This document shows, in pieces, positions 17,523 to 28,428 of a DNA stretch of 64,000 nt. The notes below the pieces were generated by a model that did no database searches, was not told the DNA's origin, and saw only the letters and a list, made by a program, of their open reading frames with translations. The position numbers and the translations under genes are program-made. The stretch lies in assembly GCF_019312595.1 (NCBI RefSeq), contig NZ_JAHWDQ010000007.1, positions 91,769-155,768 of the forward strand, in the 5' to 3' direction. Every line of letters starts with the position of its first letter. Position 1 is the stretch's first letter. The DNA comes from Zhongshania aquimaris (lineage in GTDB: Bacteria; Pseudomonadota; Gammaproteobacteria; Pseudomonadales; Spongiibacteraceae).

Positions 17523-18926
17523 TTATTTACCAGAAACGTATTTGTCGATGGCCTGCTCAAAATGACGAACTCGAATTTCCTGATAATTGCCAAGCGTAAG
17601 GCCTTTCTTGGCACTGGCCTCTACGCCCTGCTGCTGCAAAAGTAAGTTTTCTGTGTCTTGATCCAGAATCACACCGAAGCCATCATCCATGCCTTCAGCA
17701 TCGACAAAGGACTGATCATCCGCCATATGTTGCTGCTCTGCGGGCTCGGGACGCTCACCGGATTTTGGCAGCGGACGCAGGAAGAATACTTCGTACAAGG
17801 TTTTGCGGTGATCATCGGCCACCGGGCGGAAGCGATACACCATGGGCAGTGAAATACCCGCGAACATGAACATATTTGGGAATACCGTGTAAGAGAAGCA
17901 GTCCAGCAATTCTGAGTCCGACACATGACTCAAATCACTATCAGACGCCTCTTCAAACATACCGCGGAACATGTTAGCCATCGCCGCCCGCGCCGTGTCA
18001 TTCTCGCCCAATTGCTGCGACGTGCTGACACCGCCAGAGTCGCCGATAGTGAACTGGTCAAATATTTCCTGCTCGGTGTACTGTCCTGCCAAATGCGGGC
18101 TGATTACACCCAGCGGTGAGATAAAGCGGTCGACATGCTCACCGTAAAAATCGTACTGCGAATTGGCGTCGGCATTAGAAACCGCCACTTGGGGATGGGT
18201 TTCAATAACATGGTAGGCCTCCATAAAGGCCTCCATAGTTAATTTCCAGTTTGCCGGAATGATCTTGGAAACATGGCAGTGAACATAGCGATCTTCTAAT
18301 TTCCAAGCACTCAGATGCGACATAAATTCGTCGCCCAAATACGTTTCAAGCGCTGGCGCATCGTGATCCATATTGATAAATACGAAACCCGCCAATATTT
18401 GCACCTTGGCCTGCGGCAGTGAAAACTCCTCTGCTTTGACATGGGGAAAATCCCATTCGCACTGGGCTTTTTTCAAACTGCCATCTAAATTCCAAGTCCA
18501 GCCGTGGAAGGAACACTTAAATTCACTTGTGCAACCATCGGTGCCGGACGCCCGCAATTTAGTACCGCGATGCAAACAGGCATTGTAGTATGCGCGCACC
18601 TCATTTTCGGCAACCCGGGTAATGATGAAAGATTTACGACCTATATCGTAAACATAGTAATCGCCCACCTCCGGGATATGTTCTTCGCGGCAGGTAAACT
18701 GCCACGTCCGCGTCCACAGGTTTTGGTACTCCTGACGCGCGAAATCTTCCTCGTAATAGCGCTCAGTGGGAATGTCCTCATCACCTAAAAACTGATAGGA
18801 CTCCGAGCGCACCCAGCCCGGTGCAGCAACGCTATCTTTAGCGATAATATCCTGGGTTGACGGCGCATTTGGGCAGCGCGCTTCGCCTTTTGCCATATTC
18901 ATTTTTTCAGCTGTTTGTGCAGTCAT
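17523..18926 (-). CDS. Rieske non-heme iron ring-hydroxylating oxygenase, alpha subunit
   Basis: 467 residues. The Rieske domain has CLH (Cys117, His119) and CSFH (Cys138, His141). The catalytic domain has NWKLTMEAFMEAYHVIETHP with the two iron-binding His (239 and 244) in the H-x4-H pattern. It should hydroxylate an aromatic or alicyclic substrate with O2. No beta-subunit gene is adjacent, so an alpha-only assembly is expected. GGAG lies about 10 nt upstream of the ATG. The Rieske ferredoxin at 16949 is the likely electron donor; no reductase is adjacent. The amidohydrolase gene is 36 bp upstream on the same strand. Confidence 0.88.
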   Translation of the reverse strand: MTAQTAEKMNMAKGEARCPNAPSTQDIIAKDSVAAPGWVRSESYQFLGDEDIPTERYYEEDFARQEYQNLWTRTWQFTCREEHIPEVGDYYVYDIGRKSFIITRVAENEVRAYYNACLHRGTKLRASGTDGCTSEFKCSFHGWTWNLDGSLKKAQCEWDFPHVKAEEFSLPQAKVQILAGFVFINMDHDAPALETYLGDEFMSHLSAWKLEDRYVHCHVSKIIPANWKLTMEAFMEAYHVIETHPQVAVSNADANSQYDFYGEHVDRFISPLGVISPHLAGQYTEQEIFDQFTIGDSGGVSTSQQLGENDTARAAMANMFRGMFEEASDSDLSHVSDSELLDCFSYTVFPNMFMFAGISLPMVYRFRPVADDHRKTLYEVFFLRPLPKSGERPEPAEQQHMADDQSFVDAEGMDDGFGVILDQDTENLLLQQQGVEASAKKGLTLGNYQEIRVRHFEQAIDKYVSGK

Positions 18927-18962
18927 TATTCATATCTCCGAGAGTTCGAAAAGGTGGCGAAC

Positions 18963-20219
18963 TTATTTTGCGGTGGTGTTTTTATGGACCACGCCACCCT
19001 TGATAATTAGCTTGAGCTTATTGGCATCGACAAGCACATCGGTATCGGCCAGTGGATCGCCGTTGACCAGGACCATGTCGGCCAGATAGCCCTCTTTCAA
19101 CATCCCCAGTTTTTCGTCGCTGCCCATGGTCATCATGGCGCCGCCATTGCGGGTTGCGCACACCAAGGCCTGCGCGGGGCTGTAACCAAAGTACTTAACA
19201 AAAAAGCCCACATCGCGGGCATTAGTGCCATTGGGGCTCCAGGCAAAACCGTAGTCACCGCCAATAACGTGCTTGATACCGCGCTCGCGCAGCGCGTTGT
19301 GGGTTTGCTGCGACGCGTCTAATAATTTATCGATGCCCATCATTCGCGCCACATCAGCGCTTATATAGGGCTCCGCCTCATATAAGAGGGTGTGAAAAAG
19401 ACTCACCGTAGGCGCGACATAAACCCGATCCCTGGCCTCTTCAAACATATCCAGGGTTTTTTCGTCACTGAATTCGCAGTGGAACAAGACATCCACACCC
19501 GCTCGCAAGCACATCTGAGCACCCGCGACTGAGCGCACATGGGCGTTTACCTTGCGACCGTAATCGTGGGCGGTATCCACTGCCATACGCACTTCGTCAT
19601 AGGTCATCGGCGTAGTGTGAGCCGGTGTTCCGGGGTAGAAAGGATCGCCAGACACATCGAGCTTGATATTGTCGCAACCTTCGCGGCAGGCAATACGCAC
19701 GGCTTTGCGCATTTCTTCGGGGCCGTCGACGATCATGGCGGGGCCGCCTGGCCGGGGATTGTGCAATTTACTTTCGTCACCCATTGCGCCGGTGACGGAA
19801 ATTTCCATAGAGCCGGCGCGAATTCTAGGACCGCGCAAATTCCCCGCGGCAATCTCATTGCGCACCGCCACCGCCAAGCGCAATTTGGCCTCTGATGCAC
19901 CCCATACGCTGGTAAAACCCTGATCCAACAAGCGCTCGGCAACGCGCGCTGTCAACAAGGTATGCTCCTCTGGCGGCGGTGTAATCAGGTCTTCGGTCGC
20001 GGTCACGTTATCGAAAGACAAATGGCCGTGGCCCTCGGTCATACCCGGCATTAAGAACATGCCCTGCGCATCGATAAGCTCGCAGCCGTCGGTGGGCAAT
20101 GTATTTAGCTGTTCAGTAATCGCCTCGATACGCTCGCCATTGATCAGCACATCGCCCAGCCTGGCTTCGCCACCGGATCCGTCCCAAATCTTCGCCCCTC
20201 GAATTATTATTCTGCTCAC
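18963..20219 (-). CDS. Amidohydrolase family metal-dependent hydrolase (imidazolonepropionase-like)
   Basis: I set the start at the GTG at 20219, which has a GGGGAGAGGAG purine tract just upstream, rather than an in-frame TTG at 20234; this gives 418 residues. Seen: MPGMTEGHGHLSF with the first metal-binding HxH, VNAHVRSVAGA and VLFHCEFSDEKT with further His ligands, VIGGDYGFAWSPNGTN with the catalytic Asp, and a C-terminal LGMLKEGYLADMVLVNGDPL segment. This is a cyclic amidohydrolase or prolidase-like member of unknown substrate. It probably heads the operon that includes the Rieske oxygenase. The VOC gene diverges 195 bp away. Confidence 0.82.
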   Translation of the reverse strand: MSRIIIRGAKIWDGSGGEARLGDVLINGERIEAITEQLNTLPTDGCELIDAQGMFLMPGMTEGHGHLSFDNVTATEDLITPPPEEHTLLTARVAERLLDQGFTSVWGASEAKLRLAVAVRNEIAAGNLRGPRIRAGSMEISVTGAMGDESKLHNPRPGGPAMIVDGPEEMRKAVRIACREGCDNIKLDVSGDPFYPGTPAHTTPMTYDEVRMAVDTAHDYGRKVNAHVRSVAGAQMCLRAGVDVLFHCEFSDEKTLDMFEEARDRVYVAPTVSLFHTLLYEAEPYISADVARMMGIDKLLDASQQTHNALRERGIKHVIGGDYGFAWSPNGTNARDVGFFVKYFGYSPAQALVCATRNGGAMMTMGSDEKLGMLKEGYLADMVLVNGDPLADTDVLVDANKLKLIIKGGVVHKNTTAK

Positions 20220-20413
20220 TGCTCCTCTCCCCAACTTTCAACCGCCCCAACAAAGGCAAATTATTACGGGTTTTATTATGCCCCCAGCGGCATACCGCCA
20301 AAATGACCAAGACAGAACAGCAACTTGCCTACCCCCGCCAGCAGTCTTACCGCCTTGTGTGTCTGTGAGTACACTTGCCGTCAGGCTTTAGAGAGCAGCT
20401 CAGGAGAAAAATA

Positions 20414-20896
20414 ATGATTAGAGGCATTCACCACGTAGCAATCCATGTTCACGACATGGCACGCATGATCCGCTTTTACAAGGAAGCCTTTGGCTTTGAG
20501 GTGGTCGGCGAGCCATTTGCATGGGAAAACGACGACTTTATCGACCGCATTGTATCGGTAAAAGGCTCTGCGTCTAAAGGTGCCATGTTACGGGCGGGCA
20601 GCTGTTATATCGAAATGTTTCAATACAGCGCCCCCAAGCCCAATAATACCGAAGGCCTTGATCCCTTCGACAAGGGCTACACCCACTTTTGCGTTGATGT
20701 CGTTGGCATTGAGGAAGAAATACCGCGCCTGCGCAGCGTCGGCATGACCTTTCCCGAAGATGCGCCCATCGATGTTGGCCATGTAAAAACCCTCTATGGT
20801 CGCGACCCCGAGGGCAATCTGATAGAAATTCAGGAAACCATCGACACGCAATGTGATTTCCCCCTGGACCGTTTACCCCCTATTGCCAAGAAGTAG
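20414..20896 (+). CDS. VOC family (glyoxalase/dioxygenase fold) protein
   Basis: A 160-residue protein starting at the ATG with AGGAGAAAA immediately upstream. It has the vicinal-oxygen-chelate fold pattern: GIHHVAIHVHDMARMIRFY at the N terminus, GYTHFCVDVVGIEEE in the middle and GRDPEGNLIEIQE at the end, giving His, His and Glu at usual metal-ligand positions. Possible activities are epimerase, lyase or ring-cleavage; methylmalonyl-CoA epimerase-like proteins share this layout. It is the first gene of a plus-strand operon with the ferredoxin oxidoreductase (9-bp gap) and the nitronate monooxygenase-like gene. Confidence 0.82.
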   Translation: MIRGIHHVAIHVHDMARMIRFYKEAFGFEVVGEPFAWENDDFIDRIVSVKGSASKGAMLRAGSCYIEMFQYSAPKPNNTEGLDPFDKGYTHFCVDVVGIEEEIPRLRSVGMTFPEDAPIDVGHVKTLYGRDPEGNLIEIQETIDTQCDFPLDRLPPIAKK

Positions 20897-20905
20897 ATCA
20901 GCACA

Positions 20906-23900
20906 ATGAATAATCCCCCAGTAAGTCTGGACGACAAGTACCTGCAGCAGGGCGGTCGTGTTTTTATGAATGCCAATCAGGCATTGGTGCGCCTGCCCCT
21001 CGACCAGGCGCGTCGCGATCGTGCCAATGGCTTGAACACCGGCGGATTTATCTCCGGTTACCGGGGCTCACCACTGGGGGTGTACGACTCGGCATTGTGG
21101 GGCGCTCAGGCATTACTGGACGAGCACCACATTCGCTTTCAGGCGGGCTTAAACGAAGAGCTAGCGATTAGCGCCATTCGCGGCACCCAGGAACTGCATT
21201 GGTTTGGAGAATCCGCATACGACGGCGTTTTCGGGCTCTGGTACGGCAAAGGCATTGGCGTTGACCGCGCCTGCGAGTCAATGAAACTGGGCAATCTTGA
21301 GGGCGCCGCGGCCAAAGGCGGTTTTCTTATCGTTGCCGGCGACGACCACGGCGGCAAATCCTCTGACAGCGCACACCAGTCAGAAAATACCTTAATGGCC
21401 GCGTTTGTTCCCATACTGTACCCGTCAACCATCGGCGAGATCATCGAGTTTGGCTTGTTCGGCTGGGCTATGTCGCGGTTTAGCGGCTGCTATGTGGGCC
21501 TCAAAACCATCACCGACACCTTGGATCTATCAGCCTGTGTAGAACTGCCCGATCCATATCGCGCCTATACAAGCCCTGATGATGCGTTCATTCCGCCGGA
21601 GGGTTTGAATCTACGCCCCAATTTGCCGCCCTTGGTAGAAGAGCAATGGCTGGTTAATTATCGACTGCCCGCCGCCACCGCCTTTGCCCGCGCCAATGGA
21701 ATTGACCGCGTTATTATCGACGGCGAGCGCAGCAAACTTGCGATTGTGACCGCAGGCAAGGCCTATCTCGATGTGCGTCAAGCACTGCAGGATTTAGGAC
21801 TTGGCGAAGAGCGCTGCCGCCAGCTCGGTATCAGCTTGTACAAACCAGGGTTAATCTGGCCAATGGATCCACAGGGACTCTGCCACTTCGCCAGCGGCAG
21901 CCAAGCCGTACTAGTGGTAGAAGAAAAACGGCCGGTGATGGAAGACCAAATTGCCCGCCATTTGTATTCCCTCGATAGCGCGCAAAGACCACAAATTGCG
22001 GGTAAACAGGATTTACACGGCAAACCTCTGCTATCGGCTGCCGGTGAGCTGGATGCCGGCGCGGTGCGTCGTGCCATCACCCACGTGCTCAGCCAGTTAT
22101 CGCTGCTTGATGACGATATCCAATCCCGGGTCGCACACTTCTGCGCCCTGGAATCACAAAGTGCCACGCTCACCGCCAGCGTGACTCGCCCCGCGTATTT
22201 CTGCTCGGGCTGCCCGCACAACACCAGCACCAAATTACCAGAAGGTTCTAAAGCAATGGGGGGCATTGGCTGTCATGGACTTGCTGCGGTAGTGATGGAC
22301 AGAGACACCATGCAGTTCATGCCAATGGGACACGAAGGTTCACCGTGGAATGCGGTGAGTCACTTTGTCGACACCCCCCATATGTTTCAAAACATGGGCG
22401 ATGGCACCTATTCCCACTCGGGCATTTTGGCGATACGGTCAGCGGTCGCCAATAAAACCAATATCACCTATAAAGTGCTGTACAACGATGCGGTGGCGAT
22501 GACCGGCGGCCAGCCAGTAGAGCAACAAATTACGCCGCTAGATATGGTTCGGCAATTGCTCGCCGAAGGCGCTCGCCCGGTACATCTGGTGTCCGACAAT
22601 CCCGAACAATTTGCCGATATCAAACTCCCCGCCAACGCCAGCCTGCATCACCGCGACGAAATGGATCAGCTTCAGCGGCAGCTGCGTGAAATCAAGGGCG
22701 TTTCTGCCATTGTGTACGAACAAACCTGCGCCACTGAAAAACGCCGTCGCCGCAAACGCGGATTGATGGACGACCCACAAAAGCGTTTGTTTATAAACCC
22801 CGATGTCTGTGAAGGTTGCAGCGATTGTTCGGTGCAATCCAATTGCATCAGTATTCTGCCGCTAGAAACCGAATTCGGCCGCAAGCGTAAAATTGACCAA
22901 TCTACCTGCAATAAGGACTACAGCTGCGCCAAAGGCTTCTGCCCATCCTTCGTTACTGTTAGCGGCGGCAAGATCGCCAAACAAGCTAGCGCCACCAACG
23001 CCACTGCCTTGGAACAACTTATTTCCGAACTCCCCTCACCCGCAACCGCAGCCTTAAACGCCGAGGGCTACAATATTCTGGTAGCCGGTATTGGTGGCAC
23101 CGGCGTACTGACCGTGGGCGCACTGCTCGGCATGGCCGCTAATTTAGATGGCAAAGCCTGCACCGTACTAGACATGACCGGCATGGCCCAAAAAGGCGGC
23201 GCCGTCACCAGCCATATTCGTATCGGCACCAGTACCGACAGTATTTACAGCTCGCGATTAGTCGAGGGGATGACCCAGCTGATACTGGCCTGCGACATGA
23301 TTGTGTCTGCCAGTCCGGCGGTATTAAAAACCGTTAAGCCCGGACATACCGCCGCCATACTGAATAACGACGTCGCCCCTACCGGCGACTTCCAAAGTAA
23401 TAAATATCTCGACCTTGGCGAGGCGCGATTGCGCTCAAGCATTATCGACGCCCTGGCCGGCGGCGCTGCATTCGACCTCAATGCCAGCAAACTCGCTACT
23501 GCCTTGACCGGCGACAGCATTGGCACCAATTTACTGATGCTCGGTTACGCCACACAAAAAGGCTTAATACCTTTATCAATGGATTCGATTCGAGAAGCTA
23601 TTCGGATTAATGGCAGCTTTGTTGACAGCAATTTACACACCTTTGATTTGGGTCGTTTGGTGGCTGAGAATCCGCAAGCGCTCTATGCACAGCTAGCACC
23701 GCAGCCAGAAAAAGTCGACTTAAGCTCGCTAGCAGCCGTCTTAGAAAGCCGCAGCAAGTTGCTGACGCAATACCAAAGTAGCGCGTATGCCGACAGTTAT
23801 CTGAGCTTTATACAGTCTATCAGCGATACCTTAAGCAAGATCGATGGCGGCGATGCCTTTAGTCGCCAGGTCGCGCTGACACTCGCCAAATTAATGAGCT

Positions 23901-24400
23901 ACAAAGACGAATACGAAGTGGCTCGTCTTTACACAGATGAAAAATTTATCCAGCGAATTAAAGCGCAATTCAGCGGTGATTTTAAGCTCAGCTTTAATCT
24001 TGCACCACCAGCGCTACCTGGCAAAGACACCGCCACCGGCCGCCCCAAAAAACGCGAGTTTGGGCCGTGGATGCTTTCGCTGTTTAAACTGCTCACTAAA
24101 TTAAAAGGACTCCGAGGCACCGCCTTCGATCCGTTCGGTTACTTCCCTGAACGTAAAATGGAAAGACGGCTGATTGAGGATTATCGCCAACTGATCACAA
24201 GTATCGCAAACGATATCAATGCCGATAATCTCAATGCCGCTATCGCCGTTGCCGCCGCCGCACAGGATATTGGCGGATATGGGCCTGTTAAAGACGAGTC
24301 AGTAGAACGCTATAAACAGGCATTACCTAGCCTGTTAAATACGTTCAAAAATGCCAACGCGACACAGCGTGATACCATAAGCGTAGCGCAGATTAACTAA
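20906..24400 (+). CDS. Fused indolepyruvate:ferredoxin oxidoreductase-type 2-oxoacid oxidoreductase
   Basis: 1164 residues in one chain. The N-terminal pyrimidine-binding part has GGFISGYRGSPLGVYD; the TPP-binding part spans GIGCHGLAAVVMDRDT to YNDAVAMTGGQPVE; a cysteine-rich region near residues 630-690 (VCEGCSDCSVQSNC and CNKDYSCAKGFCPSF) should hold an Fe-S cluster; the gamma domain follows from GIGGTGVLTVGALLGMAA. Such enzymes decarboxylate an aryl- or branched 2-oxoacid to the acyl-CoA with ferredoxin as acceptor. Fused IorA/IorB-like forms are common in aerobic proteobacteria. The context suggests an acyl-CoA-generating step. No frameshift is seen. Confidence 0.9.
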   Translation: MNNPPVSLDDKYLQQGGRVFMNANQALVRLPLDQARRDRANGLNTGGFISGYRGSPLGVYDSALWGAQALLDEHHIRFQAGLNEELAISAIRGTQELHWFGESAYDGVFGLWYGKGIGVDRACESMKLGNLEGAAAKGGFLIVAGDDHGGKSSDSAHQSENTLMAAFVPILYPSTIGEIIEFGLFGWAMSRFSGCYVGLKTITDTLDLSACVELPDPYRAYTSPDDAFIPPEGLNLRPNLPPLVEEQWLVNYRLPAATAFARANGIDRVIIDGERSKLAIVTAGKAYLDVRQALQDLGLGEERCRQLGISLYKPGLIWPMDPQGLCHFASGSQAVLVVEEKRPVMEDQIARHLYSLDSAQRPQIAGKQDLHGKPLLSAAGELDAGAVRRAITHVLSQLSLLDDDIQSRVAHFCALESQSATLTASVTRPAYFCSGCPHNTSTKLPEGSKAMGGIGCHGLAAVVMDRDTMQFMPMGHEGSPWNAVSHFVDTPHMFQNMGDGTYSHSGILAIRSAVANKTNITYKVLYNDAVAMTGGQPVEQQITPLDMVRQLLAEGARPVHLVSDNPEQFADIKLPANASLHHRDEMDQLQRQLREIKGVSAIVYEQTCATEKRRRRKRGLMDDPQKRLFINPDVCEGCSDCSVQSNCISILPLETEFGRKRKIDQSTCNKDYSCAKGFCPSFVTVSGGKIAKQASATNATALEQLISELPSPATAALNAEGYNILVAGIGGTGVLTVGALLGMAANLDGKACTVLDMTGMAQKGGAVTSHIRIGTSTDSIYSSRLVEGMTQLILACDMIVSASPAVLKTVKPGHTAAILNNDVAPTGDFQSNKYLDLGEARLRSSIIDALAGGAAFDLNASKLATALTGDSIGTNLLMLGYATQKGLIPLSMDSIREAIRINGSFVDSNLHTFDLGRLVAENPQALYAQLAPQPEKVDLSSLAAVLESRSKLLTQYQSSAYADSYLSFIQSISDTLSKIDGGDAFSRQVALTLAKLMSYKDEYEVARLYTDEKFIQRIKAQFSGDFKLSFNLAPPALPGKDTATGRPKKREFGPWMLSLFKLLTKLKGLRGTAFDPFGYFPERKMERRLIEDYRQLITSIANDINADNLNAAIAVAAAAQDIGGYGPVKDESVERYKQALPSLLNTFKNANATQRDTISVAQIN

Positions 24401-25435
<1,035 letters not shown>

Positions 25436-25771
25436 TCAGGAGCGACTAATGCGCTCCCCAAGGGGCGCATAAATCGAGGCATAAACGCTGGCAGTATCAA
25501 ACGCGGGTGACATCACAATACTGCCATCCCCCGCTGCGTCTTGCAGCGCGGCAAATGCCGATTGCACATCATCTGTTTCAATTTCGTAAATGGCGATATA
25601 GGGATAAGCGCCTTCGCCGAGCATGTTCACCGCCAACTCATATCGCTCCGCCGCGATAAAACCCGGCAGCGAAATAATTTGCGCCAGGTGCGTGTTTTGA
25701 TACCAGTCATTGTATTCGTCTTCGCAACCTTCGGTGGGACGACTCAATACCAACATTTTATAGCGTGCCAA
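25436..25771 (-). CDS. Small dimeric alpha/beta-barrel (EthD-like) protein
   Basis: 111 residues beginning at a TTG with GGAG about 6 nt upstream; the next ATG (25756) would remove MARYK. The pattern RPTEGCEDEYNDWYQNTHLAQIIS followed by LPGFIAAERYEL and PYIAIYEIETDD is typical of ferredoxin-like dimeric alpha/beta-barrel proteins of the EthD/stress-response type. Such proteins accompany P450 or ring-cleavage genes; a role is not assigned. It is the last gene of the minus-strand run that includes the enoyl-CoA hydratase and the KstD-like enzyme, and its stop abuts the stop of the convergent plus-strand gene. Confidence 0.72.
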   Translation of the reverse strand: MARYKMLVLSRPTEGCEDEYNDWYQNTHLAQIISLPGFIAAERYELAVNMLGEGAYPYIAIYEIETDDVQSAFAALQDAAGDGSIVMSPAFDTASVYASIYAPLGERISRS

Positions 25772-25816
25772 AACTCGCTCCTCTAACGCATTACAAATGA
25801 CGCAATCCCTAGCCGA

Positions 25817-26620
25817 CTATTTTTTGGCCTTACCGAAAACAGCTTCACGCTTTTCTAGCATCGCATCAACCGCTTCACGGTGATCCGCCGAGCGAACACT
25901 CAGGGCTTCGTAGGCAAGACCCGCATCCATGGTGGCGTGCGCAATACGCTTTAATTCAAGATTGAGCATAACCTTGGTAGCGCGAATCGCTCCCTGCGCG
26001 CCCTTAAGCATTTTTTCGCAAAAGGCTTCTACGCGCTCGTCCAATTCTTCCCGCGGCAGGCAGTGATTGATTAAACCGATGTCTTTGGCCTCTTGTGCAG
26101 TCAGTAAGTCGCCAGTTAACAAAAACTCTTTCGTGCGGCACAAACCAATACGCTGCGGCCAAATTGCCGCCCCGCCGTCGCCAGCAACCAGACCGACATT
26201 GACATGAGGATCGCCAATTTTGGCTTTATCCGATGCAAAAATCACATCGCAATACAGGGCCAAGGTCGCCCCCAAACCCACGGCATGGCCGTTCATTTTA
26301 CAAATAAGCGGCTTATCCAAATCCAGCATTGCGAAAATAATACGCTTAGCCAGCCGCACTTCTTCATCAAATAATTCAGGGTGATTGGCATTATTAGAAA
26401 TGTGATTTATATCGCCGCCCGCCGAGAAGGCCTTGCCCTCTCCGGTCAGCAATACCAAATCGGAATCTGGATCAGCCAGTGCAAAAACAAATACCTCAGC
26501 CAGCTCTTCATGCAGAGTTAAATTCACCGCATTAAACAGTTCTGGCCGATTCATACTGATTTCTAACAAACGCCCACGCCGCGTCATTTTCAGCGTTTGG
26601 TAATGGGGTAATTCGCGCAT
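25817..26620 (-). CDS. Enoyl-CoA hydratase/isomerase family protein with altered active site
   Basis: 267 residues with crotonase motifs: LFNAVNLTLHEEL, oxyanion-hole segments AFSAGGDINH and NGHAVGLGATLAL, then GDPHVNVGLVAGDGGA and LLTGDLLTAQEAKDIGLIN. The segment that in rat hydratase carries Glu144 (PEI) reads PHV, so the usual acid-base Glu is absent. An Asp in VAGDGG may replace the second acidic residue. This variant occurs in crotonase-family proteins of uncertain reaction (isomerase, hydrolase or C-C lyase). GAGG is about 10 nt upstream of the ATG. The KstD-like gene lies 27 bp upstream, indicating cotranscription. Confidence 0.85.
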   Translation of the reverse strand: MRELPHYQTLKMTRRGRLLEISMNRPELFNAVNLTLHEELAEVFVFALADPDSDLVLLTGEGKAFSAGGDINHISNNANHPELFDEEVRLAKRIIFAMLDLDKPLICKMNGHAVGLGATLALYCDVIFASDKAKIGDPHVNVGLVAGDGGAAIWPQRIGLCRTKEFLLTGDLLTAQEAKDIGLINHCLPREELDERVEAFCEKMLKGAQGAIRATKVMLNLELKRIAHATMDAGLAYEALSVRSADHREAVDAMLEKREAVFGKAKK

Positions 26621-26647
26621 TAATTAACTGCCTCGCTATTTTTTGAC

Positions 26648-28354
26648 TTATTCAGCTCCCTTTGCGGCGGAAACTGCAATCTCGTTGGCAGCGACAAAAC
26701 CAAAGGTTGCTGCAGGCCCTATAGTACCACCAGCACCGGGATAAAGATTACCAAAAGGACTACCGGAATTATTTCCCGCCGCGTATAAACCGGCAATCAC
26801 TTGGTCTTGACCGTCTAAAACCTGTGCCTTGGCATTGGCCTTAAGCCCGCCCTTGGTACCCAGGTCGCCCAAATTAATTGGCACCGCGTAATAAGGTGGC
26901 TTATCAATGCGGCCCAGGCATGGGTTTGGTGCCACATTGGCATCGCCGAACATTTGGTCGTAGGCATTGCTGCCGCGATTGTATTCCTTGTCTACACCAC
27001 TCTTGGCGTATTCATTCATATTGTTAACGGTGTTCTTGAGCTCTACAGCAGGAAGGTGAATTTTATCGGCGAGTGCCTCGATACTTTCTGCACGGAATAT
27101 ATAGTGATCCCAGCTGTCAGCTGAAATCATGCTATCGGGCATAATCAAGGTCGGCAAAAATCCACCCGCGGTAAACTTGCTGCGGAAGGTGGCATCAAAC
27201 ACCAACCAGCATGGCGTATTGGCACCGGTCTTTTTCTGGTCTTCTACCATTGCAATACCGAACTCGTCGTAACTGCAGGCTTCATTAACAAATCGCAAAC
27301 CTTTGCGATTCACGCAGACGCTATGCGGGCGACCAACATCAAATGCCGCCTGATGAATTTCCTCAAAATTCGCCGCCTTCGGCATGGGCTTGTGCATCGT
27401 CGGTATCCACCAACCCGACTCGGTGTGCTCGGTTGCCGCACCAATATCCATTCCCGCAATAATCGCTTCGCCGCGGTTGGCGTCCTCTGGTGTTGAGCTG
27501 TGACGGGTTAAGCCCGGCACCTCAAAGAAGCGGTCGCGCAGCTCCTGGTTCCACTCAAAGCCACCTGCCGCCAGAACCACACCGTGATTCGCCTTAATGT
27601 CATAAACCCGGCCAAAGTTACTCACTGTAATGCCTGATATTTTACCGTCTTCAAGAATTAATTTATCCAAGCGAGTTTCTAAGCGAACCTCGATACCCCG
27701 TGCAAAAACCTGTTTAAAAATATGGCCCATCAAGGCAGCGCCCTGGGTGAATCGGCGATCGCGACCACCTATTTTGCGGGTACTTAAATCGCTCCAATAG
27801 CGCCAAACCATTTTAAGAAAGGCTCTTATCCAACCCGGACCGCGGGTCGAGATCGCAAAAAATTCACCGATATCCATGGTATAGCGACCAAATATTTTGA
27901 AACGATTGTACTGCTCACGCATTTCGACAAAGTGCGTGCCGAGCTCGCGACCGTCAAAGGTGTCACACAATATTGAACGATCTGCCCGCGCCTCTGGGGC
28001 ATCGGCGAAATAATCAGGCCACATCGCCTGAACCAATGGCACACCCGTCGATATCAAAAAATTAGCCATCTTTGGTGCTTCATCGACATAGGCTTCAAGT
28101 CGGTCACGCTGAACAGGCCCACGCAGCAAACTATCGATATAGCTAAAGGTTTTCTCTCTGCTATCGTCATTGGGAGTCAGTTGGTTATTGGGCACCCACA
28201 GCACACCGCCCGATGTTGCGGAGGTACCGCCGTATTTATGCGCCTTTTCAACAATTAGCACCGACAGCCCCAGCTCCTTGGCCCGCAGTGCGGCAACGGC
28301 TCCGGCGGCGCCAGAGCCAACCACGATAACGTCATAGCTTTCTACTGAACTCAT
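26648..28354 (-). CDS. FAD-dependent dehydrogenase, 3-ketosteroid delta-1-dehydrogenase (KstD)-like
   Basis: 568 residues from the ATG at 28354 (GGGAG just upstream; an in-frame TTG at 28369 is less likely). The N-terminal Rossmann motif VVVGSGAAGAVAALRAKELG and GGTSATSGGVLWVPNN, the middle GVVLAAGGFEWN, and the C-terminal NLYPGAGGTIGPAATFGF match the KstD/fumarate-reductase flavoprotein family. The YPGAGG segment aligns with the KstD substrate/FAD loop. KstD enzymes desaturate ring A of 3-ketosteroids; a related alpha,beta-desaturation of a cyclic ketone is inferred. Other hallmark steroid genes (kshA, hsaC) are not seen. Confidence 0.82.
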   Translation of the reverse strand: MSSVESYDVIVVGSGAAGAVAALRAKELGLSVLIVEKAHKYGGTSATSGGVLWVPNNQLTPNDDSREKTFSYIDSLLRGPVQRDRLEAYVDEAPKMANFLISTGVPLVQAMWPDYFADAPEARADRSILCDTFDGRELGTHFVEMREQYNRFKIFGRYTMDIGEFFAISTRGPGWIRAFLKMVWRYWSDLSTRKIGGRDRRFTQGAALMGHIFKQVFARGIEVRLETRLDKLILEDGKISGITVSNFGRVYDIKANHGVVLAAGGFEWNQELRDRFFEVPGLTRHSSTPEDANRGEAIIAGMDIGAATEHTESGWWIPTMHKPMPKAANFEEIHQAAFDVGRPHSVCVNRKGLRFVNEACSYDEFGIAMVEDQKKTGANTPCWLVFDATFRSKFTAGGFLPTLIMPDSMISADSWDHYIFRAESIEALADKIHLPAVELKNTVNNMNEYAKSGVDKEYNRGSNAYDQMFGDANVAPNPCLGRIDKPPYYAVPINLGDLGTKGGLKANAKAQVLDGQDQVIAGLYAAGNNSGSPFGNLYPGAGGTIGPAATFGFVAANEIAVSAAKGAE

Positions 28355-28428
28355 TCTTTCGTCTCCCAAACCCCGGCACGGGCAGCCAGTAAATTAAATT
28401 TATTTTTCACTATTTGCAGCGGCCAGCT

